From JAVBJN01 sp031546985 (lineage in GTDB: Bacteria > Bacteroidota > Bacteroidia > Chitinophagales > Chitinophagaceae), in contig JAVBJN010000110.1 of NCBI GenBank assembly GCA_031546985.1, forward strand, positions 1-31,510: 31,510 bases of DNA, given 5' to 3'. The translations under genes and the position numbers were made by a program. Under the pieces are notes generated by a model, which did no database searches, was not told where the DNA came from, and was given only the letters and a program-made list of their open reading frames with translations. Positions 1-7,884 of the stretch are shown here, piece by piece (position 1 is the first letter of the stretch; every line of letters begins with the position of its first letter).

Positions 1-18
1 AGACAAAGAAAAGATTTT

Positions 19-706
19 GTCATGCTGCCCCTGACGCAGGAAGGGAGCAGTATCTCGAGTGATAGAGATCCTGCATTTCGTTCGTGCCTCACTCACGCAG
101 GATGACAAGTGCAAGGAGGGTTGTCGTGCTGCTATACAAGATGGCAAAAATAAAGAGTTTGTCATGCTGCCCCGAGGCACGAGGGAGCAGTATCCCTAAG
201 GATAGAGATCCTGCATTTCGCTCGTGCCTCGCTCACGCAGGATGACAAGTGCGGGGAGTCTGTCGTGCTGCTCATGTAGGATGATAAATGCAAGGAGGGT
301 TGTCATGCTGCTATACAAGATGACAAAGAAAAGATTGTGTCATGCTGCCCCGAGGCACGAGGGAGCAGTATCCCTAAGGATAGAGATCCTGCATTTCGTT
401 CGTGCCTCACTCACGCAGGATGACAAGTGCGGGGAGTCTGTCGTGCTGCTCATGTAGGAAGACAAAGAAAAGATTGTGTCATGCTGCCCCGAGGCACGAG
501 GGAGCAGTATCTCCAAGGGTAGAGATCCTGCATTTCGCTCGTGCCTCGCTCACGCAGGATGACAAGTGCGGGGAGTCTGTCGTGCTGCTCATGTATGAAG
601 ACAAAGAAAAGATTGTGTCATGCTGCCCCTGACGCAGGAAGGGAGCAGTATCCCTAAAGGCAGAGATCCTGCTCCCTGTTCGTGCCTCACAGGTGCAGGA
701 TGACAA
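19..706. repeat. Cluster of five long imperfect palindromic repeats in tandem
   Basis: Five units of about 88-90 bases lie at 19-108, 161-248, 339-426, 478-565 and 617-706. Each begins GTCATGCTGCCCC (or CCCT) and ends GCAGGATGACAA, whose reverse complement nearly matches the unit's left end. An inner inverted pair, GAGGCACGA and TCGTGCCTC, is perfect in units 2 to 4, so each unit can fold into a long hairpin. The linkers of about 50 bases are also conserved (GGGGAGTCTGTCGTGCTGCT and AAGACAAAGAAAAGATT), giving a 139-base period for the last three units. The 178-base step contains an extra linker copy. No credible gene lies here. The family resembles interspersed intergenic repeats of Bacteroidota; that comparison is from memory. 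Confidence 0.85.
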
Positions 707-751
707 AAAGAGGCCAGCGCAGGATGATAAAGAGCGCGCCCAAAAACAAGA

Positions 752-777
752 ATGTCCCCGCAATACTGCAGGGACAT
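752..777 (-). terminator. Rho-independent terminator of gcvP
   Basis: ATGTCCC (752-758) pairs with GGGACAT (771-777), with a further GCA/TGC inside after one mismatch. Read leftwards, the hairpin is followed by TTCTTGTTTTTG. It lies about 30 bases beyond the gcvP stop. Confidence 0.65.
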
Positions 778-808
778 CTTTAATTATAATGAACGTTGTG
801 TTGTTACA

Positions 809-3685
809 TTAAGCTTCCATGTACGCTTCGATAGGCTCGCAGGTACAGATCAGGTTACGGTCGCCATGGGTGTTGTTCACACGGCCAACGTTGGGCCAGA
901 ATTTGTTCAGGCGTACGTAAGGCAGCGGGAAGGCTGCTTGCTGGCGGCTGTAAGGACGGGTCCACTCATCGGCAGTAATGGTAGCCTGGGTGTGTGGTGC
1001 GTTTTTCAGCGGGTTGTTTTTCGCATCCAGCGTGCCGTTGGCTACTCCGTCAATTTCCTCACGGATAGCGATCAGCGCATCGCAGAAACGATCCAGCTCA
1101 GCTTTGTCTTCACTTTCTGTAGGCTCTACCATGATGGTACCAGCTACAGGGAAGCTCAACGTAGGCGCGTGGAAACCATAATCCATCAGGCGCTTAGCCA
1201 CATCTTCGGCCTCGATACCGATGGCTTTGAACGGACGAAGGTCGGCAATGAACTCGTGGGCGCACATACCGTTGGTGCCTTTGTACAGGATCTGGTAGTG
1301 CTCTTCCAGGCGGGCACGCATATAGTTGGCGTTGAGGATAGCGTATTCGGTAGATTTTTTCAAACCTTCTGCACCCAGCATTTTAATATAACCGTAAGAG
1401 ATGAGCAGGATGCTGGCGCTTCCGAAAGGAGCAGCAGATACCGCGTGAATGCTCTTGTCGTTGCCGTTAGGCACTACGCTATGGCCAGGCAGGTAAGGTG
1501 CCAGGTGGGCAGCTACGCAGATGGGGCCCATGCCGGGTCCGCCACCACCGTGTGGAATAGCGAAGGTTTTGTGCAGGTTCAGGTGACAAACGTCTGCGCC
1601 AATGAAACCTGGGCTGGTGAGACCAACCTGGGCGTTCATGTTCGCACCGTCCATATATACCTGTCCGCCATTGTCGTGGATGGTTTTGCAAATGTCCATG
1701 ATGCTTTCTTCAAACACACCGTGTGTAGAAGGGTAGGTAACCATCAGGGCAGCCAGGTCATCTTTGTGGGCTTCGGCTTTCGCTTTCAGATCGGCCACAT
1801 CAATATTACCCAGATCATCGCATTTAACTACTACGATCTTAAATCCGCACATGGCAGCAGAAGCAGGGTTGGTACCGTGGGCAGAGATCGGAATCAATAC
1901 CACATTACGGTGACTTTCACCTTTATCGGCCATATAAGCGCGAATAACCATCAGGCCAGCGTATTCTCCTTGCGCACCAGAGTTGGGTTGCAGAGAGCAA
2001 GCGGCAAAACCAGTGATATCGGCCAGGTCTTTGCTTAAGTTTTCAATTAATTGAAGGTATCCAAGTGTCTGGTTTTTAGGAGCAAATGGGTGCATTCCGC
2101 CCCATTCAGGCCAGCTTACCGGAATCATTTCAGAAGCAGCATTCAGTTTCATGGTGCAGCTTCCTAAAGAAATCATTGAAGTGTTAAGCGCTAAGTCTTT
2201 GTTTTCTAATGATTTCATGTAACGCATCATCTCGCTTTCGCTGTGGTGCGTATTAAATACAGGGTGGGTGAGGTACTCAGAGGTACGGGTCAGTTCCTGC
2301 GGAATATTGCTTAAAGTATTGCTGTTGAATGTGGCTTCTACTGCTTTGATATTTAATGCGGTAGCAAAAATATTGATGATATTGCCTACTTCTTCGCGGG
2401 TAGTGGTTTCATCAATGCTGATACCTACATGGCCAGTGCCAAAATAACGGAAGTTAACAGCTTGTTTTTCAGCAGCAATACGTACAGCTGCTTCATCTGC
2501 TACTTCAACTTTAATGGTGTCGAAATAGTAAGCGTTTACTTGTTTCAGTCCCATTGCTGTTAATGCGGTATGCAACGCGCTGGACAGTACCGATACGCGC
2601 GAAGCAATACGTTTCAAACCTTCCGGACCGTGGAACACGGCATACAGCGATGCCATATTGGCCAGCAGCGCCTGTGCGGTACAAATGTTGGAAGTTGCTT
2701 TCTCACGGCGGATGTGCTGCTCGCGGGTTTGCAGCGCCATACGGAGGGCACGGTTGCCTTCTACATCGATGCTTACACCAATGATACGGCCAGGAATGGT
2801 ACGTTTAAATTCATCTTTGGTAGCAAAGAATGCAGCGTGCGGACCACCAAAGCCCATGGGTACACCAAAACGCTGTGCGCAACCAATGGCTACATCAGCA
2901 CCCAGTTCGCCCGGAGGGGTAAGCAGGGTCAGGGCCAGCAGGTCGGTTGCCATTACCACGCCTACATTAAGGCTGTGCGCTTTTTCTGAAAACGCCATAA
3001 AGTCGTTTACAGAACCATTGCTATCGGGGTATTGTAACAGTGCACCAAAGAATGATTCGTCCAGTGCAACAGTTTGGAAATCACCGATTACCAATTCGAT
3101 ATGTAAAGGATTACTTCTGGTCTTGAGAATGTCTAAAGTCTGTGGAAAGATGTTTTCGTCCACAAAGAACTTAGGCGCAGTAATATGGTCTGCCTTGTTT
3201 TTGTGGCTGAACAGCATGGCCATAGCTTCGGCCGCAGCGGTACCTTCATCCAGCAGCGATGCGTTGGCGATAGGCAATCCGGTAAGGTCGCTTACCATGG
3301 TTTGGAAGTTCAGCAGGCTTTCGAGACGGCCCTGGGCAATCTCTGCCTGGTAGGGGGTGTACTGGGTGTACCATCCTGGGTTTTCGAACACATTGCGCAA
3401 AATCACACTAGGTGTAATGGTGCCGTAGTAGCCCATACCAATATGGTTTTGGAATACTTTGTTCTGCTGCGCCAGTGCCTTAATATGTTTCAGGTATTCA
3501 AATTCACTCATTGGTTCGCCCGTGTTAAGGGGCGCCTTCAGGCGGATAGCCTGCGGTACGGTTTTCGAAATTAACTCCTCCACACTGCTTGCACCTACGG
3601 TAGCCAGCATGTCCTGGGTTTCTTTTTCGCTAGGGCCGATATGGCGGCCGATGAACTCACGATTCTGTAATTCAAAGAGGTTCAT
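809..3685 (-). CDS. gcvP: Glycine dehydrogenase (decarboxylating), glycine cleavage system P-protein
   Basis: This PLP enzyme decarboxylates glycine and passes the aminomethyl group to the lipoyl arm of GcvH; it acts in the cytoplasm and feeds one-carbon units to tetrahydrofolate. The 958-residue length is normal for the single-chain (fused alpha-beta) form. The PLP-binding motif HLNLHKTFAIPHGGGGPG is complete, with the Schiff-base lysine at K706. The N-terminal half carries typical stretches such as FIGRHIGP and YTPYQAEIAQGRLESL. No gcvT or gcvH is adjacent, so the system is split on the chromosome, which is common in this phylum (family knowledge). The start is the first ATG of the frame, 28-35 bases after a perfect -7 box. 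A 428-residue open frame antisense to it is a shadow. Confidence 0.97.
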   Translation of the reverse strand: MNLFELQNREFIGRHIGPSEKETQDMLATVGASSVEELISKTVPQAIRLKAPLNTGEPMSEFEYLKHIKALAQQNKVFQNHIGMGYYGTITPSVILRNVFENPGWYTQYTPYQAEIAQGRLESLLNFQTMVSDLTGLPIANASLLDEGTAAAEAMAMLFSHKNKADHITAPKFFVDENIFPQTLDILKTRSNPLHIELVIGDFQTVALDESFFGALLQYPDSNGSVNDFMAFSEKAHSLNVGVVMATDLLALTLLTPPGELGADVAIGCAQRFGVPMGFGGPHAAFFATKDEFKRTIPGRIIGVSIDVEGNRALRMALQTREQHIRREKATSNICTAQALLANMASLYAVFHGPEGLKRIASRVSVLSSALHTALTAMGLKQVNAYYFDTIKVEVADEAAVRIAAEKQAVNFRYFGTGHVGISIDETTTREEVGNIINIFATALNIKAVEATFNSNTLSNIPQELTRTSEYLTHPVFNTHHSESEMMRYMKSLENKDLALNTSMISLGSCTMKLNAASEMIPVSWPEWGGMHPFAPKNQTLGYLQLIENLSKDLADITGFAACSLQPNSGAQGEYAGLMVIRAYMADKGESHRNVVLIPISAHGTNPASAAMCGFKIVVVKCDDLGNIDVADLKAKAEAHKDDLAALMVTYPSTHGVFEESIMDICKTIHDNGGQVYMDGANMNAQVGLTSPGFIGADVCHLNLHKTFAIPHGGGGPGMGPICVAAHLAPYLPGHSVVPNGNDKSIHAVSAAPFGSASILLISYGYIKMLGAEGLKKSTEYAILNANYMRARLEEHYQILYKGTNGMCAHEFIADLRPFKAIGIEAEDVAKRLMDYGFHAPTLSFPVAGTIMVEPTESEDKAELDRFCDALIAIREEIDGVANGTLDAKNNPLKNAPHTQATITADEWTRPYSRQQAAFPLPYVRLNKFWPNVGRVNNTHGDRNLICTCEPIEAYMEA

Positions 3686-3719
3686 AAATGTGAATGATAA
3701 CCGGTTAAATAATGAGGTG

Positions 3720-3727
3720 CAAAATTA
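3720..3727 (-). promoter_or_regulatory. Possible -7 box of the gcvP promoter
   Basis: On the minus strand this reads TAATTTTG, a perfect match to the Bacteroidota -7 consensus TAnnTTTG, about 35 bases upstream of the gcvP ATG. No TTTG lies at the usual -33 distance, so the call rests on the -7 box and position. Confidence 0.35.
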
Positions 3728-3841
3728 CTGTATTTCAGGCATAATATTTTGTTTTTGCCGTAGCACCCGCGTCTTACCTGCAAAAGTACCGCCCAAACGA
3801 CCGGCAGAGTGGTAACGGAGTGTTAAAGTTTGGCTGTTCTG

Positions 3842-3872
3842 TTGGTCTAAAACATTAATAATCCTAATCTTG
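3842..3872 (+). promoter_or_regulatory. Possible promoter of the thioredoxin-like gene
   Basis: TTGG (3842-3845), 19 bases, then TAATCTTG (3865-3872) matches TTTG-N19-TAnnTTTG with one mismatch in each box. It sits 20 bases before the ATG at 3893, a suitable distance. Confidence 0.35.
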
Positions 3873-3892
3873 CACCATAAAGTTGTATATAC

Positions 3893-4504
3893 ATGCAAAA
3901 TACCCAAAGCCTCCTTTCACTGGTAAAAGGACAGACCTACACCTATCAGGCGTTTCGCGCGTTGCAACAGGAATTGTTTGATGCCAACCGCACTTCGGGA
4001 CCGGTTCAGGACGAATGGCTGGTAGCGTACAGCAAGGCCAACTGGCAGCGCTGGCAACGGATCGAGGAAAAATATGAACCTTCGGCATCACTTGTGGAGG
4101 CGATGGCAGATGTAAAACGTCCGCTCACCTGGTTGCTCATTACCGAAGCTTGGTGTGGCGATGCTGCGCAATTGACCCCGTTTATTGGCCGCGTGGCTGC
4201 AGAATGCGATAAAATTGACCTTCAAATTGTGCTGCGCGACGAAAACCTGGAGCTGATGGATCAGTTCCTCACCAATGGTGGCCGGGCCATTCCGATGCTG
4301 GTTGTATTGGATAAGGAAACCGGGGAGCTGGTGGGTAAATGGGGCCCTCGTCCGCTAGCTCTGCAGGAAGTGGTGGCCCAACTGAAAGCTGATGGCGCTA
4401 CCAAAGAAGACCTGATTGCCAAAGTACAGCAATGGTACGCACAGGATAAACTGAAAAATACCGAAGCCGAACTGACGGTTAAACTGAAAGAATGGGGGAA
4501 TTAA
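3893..4504 (+). CDS. Thioredoxin-fold protein with a single active-site cysteine
   Basis: The 203-residue protein has no signal peptide and should be cytoplasmic. A thioredoxin core is suggested by the strand-turn LLITEAWCGDA at about residues 81-91 and the cis-proline motif RAIPMLVVLD (P134). It resembles the Bacteroidota 'thioredoxin family protein' group (Thioredoxin_9-like); that assignment is from motif memory. The usual CxxC is C88-G-D-A91: the resolving cysteine is absent, so classical dithiol exchange is unlikely. A monothiol, bacilliredoxin-like or purely structural role is possible. The gene is divergent from gcvP and stands alone. A strong terminator lies about 200 bases downstream. 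The function and substrate are unknown. Confidence 0.85.
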   Translation: MQNTQSLLSLVKGQTYTYQAFRALQQELFDANRTSGPVQDEWLVAYSKANWQRWQRIEEKYEPSASLVEAMADVKRPLTWLLITEAWCGDAAQLTPFIGRVAAECDKIDLQIVLRDENLELMDQFLTNGGRAIPMLVVLDKETGELVGKWGPRPLALQEVVAQLKADGATKEDLIAKVQQWYAQDKLKNTEAELTVKLKEWGN

Positions 4505-4567
4505 TGTGCAAATGGATTAGCGCGAGGAGGTAGTAATGTGAAAATGTGCAAATGAAACAGCCTCGAA

Positions 4568-4602
4568 GTCCTGTCAGGTGCATAGCTCCTGCCAGGTCTG
4601 AG
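4568..4602. repeat. Interspersed CTGTCAGGT/GCCAGGTCTG repeat
   Basis: CTGTCAGGT, a short variable stretch, then CCTGCCAGGTCTGAG. The same pair of elements recurs at 27281-27313. The two halves are diverged copies of one CCTGyCAGGTCTG motif. It is intergenic at both sites and no coding role is seen. Confidence 0.6.
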
Positions 4603-4705
4603 AGCAATAAGATATAATAAGATGAGAAGGACGGAAAAGACTAATTAAAAGAAGAACAGATTGGCTTTTTAGAAAGGTGTTAGATTATAAACTGGAATTA
4701 GTGCG

Positions 4706-4744
4706 CCGGGAGTTGTCTTGAATAAAGATGACTCCCGGTTTTTT
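4706..4744 (+). terminator. Strong rho-independent terminator
   Basis: CCGGGAGTTGTCTT (4706-4719) pairs with AAGATGACTCCCGG (4725-4738) over 14 positions including two G-T wobbles, with loop GAATA, followed by six T. It is probably the end of the thioredoxin-like transcript, whose coding region stops 200 bases earlier. Confidence 0.8.
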
Positions 4745-4777
4745 GTTGGGGGAATTTTGAGTGGTTTTCTCGCAACA

Positions 4778-5242
4778 GCCTGTCCCGCTACATGCGGGGA
4801 CGTGGCGCGCCGCGAATACAAGTTTCTCGCAAAGATGCGGCGGCACAGCGAGTGTGATTTCACGCAAGGGCGCAAGGATGCGGAGGAACAATGAGATAGA
4901 AATTTATTTTCTCGCAGCGACGTTAAGGCGCAAGGAATGACTATTCACTTTAGATCTTTCACATTAAAATCTCACAGCGACGCAACGGCACGGCGGCGCA
5001 GCGAGTGTGATTTCACGCAAGGGCGCAAGGAATTACTATTCACCTTTGACGTTTGACCTTTCACATTAAAATCTCGCAGCGGCGCAATGAAGCGCAATTG
5101 GAGGACGGTAAAAAGAGAGAGAAGCTACAAAGTATAATGTCATCCTGCGCCTGCCTGTCCCGCCTATGCGGGGACGAAGGAGGGATGCAGGATCTCCTCA
5201 GGGCAAGAGTACCCAAACGGGCTTCGACAAGCTCAGCCACCT
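4778..5242. repeat. Mosaic of interspersed repeats between the thioredoxin-like gene and the hybrid kinase
   Basis: No gene is seen between 4505 and 5357. Within it: (a) a hairpin module GTCCCGC...GCGGGGACG at 4778-4802 and again at 5153-5176; (b) cgcaag-type repeats, with an identical 33-base stretch starting CAGCGAGTGTGATTTCACGC at 4846-4878 and 4999-5031, and CTTTCACATTAAAATCTC at about 4956 and 5058; (c) a GTCATCCTGCG...GATGCAGGATCTC element at about 5138-5196, related to the cluster at 1-706 and interrupted by module (a); (d) GCTTCGACAAGCTCAGC at 5221-5237, a motif widespread in bacterial intergenic DNA (from memory). Confidence 0.75.
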
Positions 5243-5315
5243 TAGATAGATCACAATAGAGCCAGTCCTGCGATGGACATGCTCAACCCCAATTTTTGCA
5301 GAGCTAACGCTTGTT

Positions 5316-5331
5316 TGGCTTCATATTTGCA
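5316..5331 (+). promoter_or_regulatory. Sigma-54 (RpoN) promoter of the hybrid kinase gene
   Basis: TGGCTTCATATTTGCA fits TGGCAC-N5-TTGCA: GG (5317-5318) and GC (5329-5330) are separated by exactly 10 bases, and both boxes are TGGC and TTGCA. The predicted start at about 5341 lies some 16 bases before the ATG at 5358. The matching site in front of the neighbouring NtrC-type activator supports the call. Confidence 0.7.
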
Positions 5332-5357
5332 GCGGTTTTGGGCTCGAACCCAGCCAC

Positions 5358-7883
5358 ATGACCCAAATGCCCCGCAAGTCGTTTTTACATTCTACTGCCG
5401 GAAAGGTGATTCTTGCCTTTTTGGTGGCTTGCGTAGCCTTTACTTTGGCCTGGCGGGTCATGCACCGTTCTTTTTCGGGCGTGCTGCAAACGGTGGATCA
5501 GCTTTCTACCCCCAATGAAAAACTTAAAGTGATCAACGAGTTGTTCCAGGGTATAACCCAGCTCGACCAATTGCAAAGGCAGCGGGCGGTAAATGATCAA
5601 AAAAAACTCTCCCGCTCTTCGCTCCGGCAATCCCGCTTTTTGCAGCAAAACCTTGATTCGTTGGCCCATCTTTCTGAAGGTGATACGTTGCAGGTGATGC
5701 GCATCGATTCTATGAAGAAACTGCTGCGCTCCCGTGATGCACTGTTTGGCCAATACCAGCAACTGCGCTCCGATATTGTACACAACAAATCGCTCAGTAA
5801 GCAGATCAAATCCCTGTCCGAACTTGTGGCTTCCTCTGCCGGGGTTATGGACAGCAGCGTTATTACCACCCAGCAAACGATTACTACCACACTGGTTAAC
5901 CCCAGCACCATTGGCGATTCGGCTTTCGTTACTCCCGAACCCCAGGGCAATTCTTTCTGGAACCGGCTGTTTGGCAAAAAGAAAGAAGTGGCCCGCACGC
6001 CTTTGCAAAAGATTGTGAACGAAGAGTTACGGGTTAAGATTGATACGCTTACCGTGGCCCAGCAGGATAGTGTAATTGCCGAGATTGAAGGATACATACA
6101 GCAGATCCAGTTTGAACAGGAAAGCCGCAGTACCGATTTTATAGACAAGGAACTTACATTGATTGGCGTGAGTGGCCGCATCAACCGGCAATTGCTTACA
6201 CTGCTGCATGAGGTAGAAAAAGAAGAGCTGAAGCAGGTAAAACAAAGCAACGCCGAAGCGGCTTCGGTGGTAGAAAACGGGTTTAAGAATATACAGCTCA
6301 TTTTTATTTTATTCTTTCTTGTAGCGGGCTGCCTGGTGCTGCTGGTGATTTTCGATATTGGTAAAAGCAACCGCTACCGTAAAGCGTTGCAAGCTGCTAA
6401 AGAAGAAGCAGAGCGGTTAAGCCAGGTAAAACAGCAGTTCCTCTCCAATATGAGCCATGAGCTGCGAACCCCATTGCAATCGGTAATTGGTTTTGCAGAG
6501 CAGGCCGCGCACCAGCAACCGGCGCAACCGCAAACTTTAAAGGCTATTCAACGGTCGGCCAGTCATTTGCTCGATGTGGTAAACGAAGTGCTCGATTACA
6601 ACCGTATTGTAAGTGGCCGTTTCTCTTTCTCGCCCAAACCTTTTGGTCTAGAAACCTTATTGCAGGAAATTATTGCGGTGATGGAACCGGCTGCGCTTAA
6701 AAAAGGCTTGCAACTGCGCCTGCACCACAATCTGCGCAAAGACCAGATGTACTTTGCCGATGGGTTCCGGCTGCGGCAGATCTTGTATAACCTGCTGGGC
6801 AATGCTATTAAATTTACCGATACGGGCTATGTATTGCTTAAAGTAATAGGCGAGTCGGAAGGAAATATGGACCGGATCCATTTTGAAATAACTGATACCG
6901 GTATTGGCATCAGCGAGGCGCAGCAAGCGGTGATCTTCAATGCTTTTGAACAGGCCAATGGCAGCATTGCCGCAGCTTATGGTGGCACAGGCTTGGGTTT
7001 AAGTATTGTAAAAGCCTTGGTAGAGCAGCAAAATGGTGTGTTGGAAATAGAAAGTGAGCCGGAAAAAGGCACTACATTCCGCATTACCCTGCAAATGCTG
7101 CGGGTGCAAGGCACACTGGCAGATGGAGCGCCGGTATTGGTGGCCCCTGAAAACACTTCGCCGATGAAGGTGACCGTAATTGATGATGATGAACTGATTT
7201 TACAACTCTGTGGCATGATCCTGAGCCGGCACCACATTCCGCATGAGCTGGTATACCAGCCGCAACGCTGGTTGCAGGAGCTGAAGGAAAACGATTTTAC
7301 CCATGCATTGGTCGATATGCGTATGCCGGTGATGAGTGGTGTGGATGTATGCCATATATTAAAGGAGCGCTTTGGAGATAAGATTACTGTAATTGCGCTT
7401 ACCGCACAGGTATTGCCCGAAGAGCGCAACAGCGTATTGGAGCAGGGCTTTGATGGGTTGTTATGCAAACCTTTCCGGGAAGAGGAACTGATGCAAACAC
7501 TGCGGCAGCTGCATGGTGCATTGCAGCAAGAATGGATTGGCGAAGCGGATATGGATTTATCGGCGGTAATGGAAATGACCGGTGGCGATGAGCAATTGCT
7601 GGAAGGCTACCTGCGCGACTGGCACCGCGATACGGAAACCGACCTGGGTTTGCTACAGGTACACCTCAGTGCGCAAAACCATTTACAGGCGCGCGAAGTG
7701 GTGCACCGGCTGGCAGGGCGGGTGGGTATGTTGGGCAATGGTAGCTTACACAAGCAACTACGCCAGGCAGAGCAGCAATTGGCAACACAAATGCCTGGCG
7801 ATGATCAGTTACAACCTTTGGTTAAAGAGCTGCAACAAATGTTGCAGAAAGTAAAAGCGCTGCTTGAATTGCAGCAGTCATAG
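5358..7883 (+). CDS. BvgS-like hybrid sensor histidine kinase (kinase, receiver, HPt)
   Basis: The 841-residue inner-membrane sensor has a membrane segment at about 15-33, a periplasmic region to about 310 that I do not recognise, and a second membrane segment at about 311-333. HisKA follows, with SNMSHELRTPLQ and phospho-acceptor H367, then the ATPase domain with NLLGNAIKFTD (about 477) and GGTGLGLSIVK (about 545). The receiver has VIDDDE and LVDMRMPVMSG with phospho-acceptor D653. A C-terminal HPt domain has VVHRLAGRVG with H783. All four phosphotransfer residues of an H-D-H relay are present, so an external receiver is the expected final acceptor. The obvious candidate is the NtrC-type regulator at 7885-9225, convergent with a one-base gap. 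Transcription appears to be from a sigma-54 promoter. Confidence 0.93.
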   Translation: MTQMPRKSFLHSTAGKVILAFLVACVAFTLAWRVMHRSFSGVLQTVDQLSTPNEKLKVINELFQGITQLDQLQRQRAVNDQKKLSRSSLRQSRFLQQNLDSLAHLSEGDTLQVMRIDSMKKLLRSRDALFGQYQQLRSDIVHNKSLSKQIKSLSELVASSAGVMDSSVITTQQTITTTLVNPSTIGDSAFVTPEPQGNSFWNRLFGKKKEVARTPLQKIVNEELRVKIDTLTVAQQDSVIAEIEGYIQQIQFEQESRSTDFIDKELTLIGVSGRINRQLLTLLHEVEKEELKQVKQSNAEAASVVENGFKNIQLIFILFFLVAGCLVLLVIFDIGKSNRYRKALQAAKEEAERLSQVKQQFLSNMSHELRTPLQSVIGFAEQAAHQQPAQPQTLKAIQRSASHLLDVVNEVLDYNRIVSGRFSFSPKPFGLETLLQEIIAVMEPAALKKGLQLRLHHNLRKDQMYFADGFRLRQILYNLLGNAIKFTDTGYVLLKVIGESEGNMDRIHFEITDTGIGISEAQQAVIFNAFEQANGSIAAAYGGTGLGLSIVKALVEQQNGVLEIESEPEKGTTFRITLQMLRVQGTLADGAPVLVAPENTSPMKVTVIDDDELILQLCGMILSRHHIPHELVYQPQRWLQELKENDFTHALVDMRMPVMSGVDVCHILKERFGDKITVIALTAQVLPEERNSVLEQGFDGLLCKPFREEELMQTLRQLHGALQQEWIGEADMDLSAVMEMTGGDEQLLEGYLRDWHRDTETDLGLLQVHLSAQNHLQAREVVHRLAGRVGMLGNGSLHKQLRQAEQQLATQMPGDDQLQPLVKELQQMLQKVKALLELQQS

Positions 7884-7884
7884 A

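Noticed and set aside
19..706. CRISPR-like array
   Set aside because: Units are about 88 bases and palindromic, the 'spacers' are conserved rather than unique, and no cas gene is present.
752..2038. A 428-codon open frame on the plus strand
   Set aside because: It lies wholly antisense to gcvP, whose product is complete with its PLP site. The translation has no recognisable motif.
4669..4891. Two overlapping 68-codon open frames on the minus strand
   Set aside because: They cover a terminator hairpin and repeat sequence, with no protein-like features.
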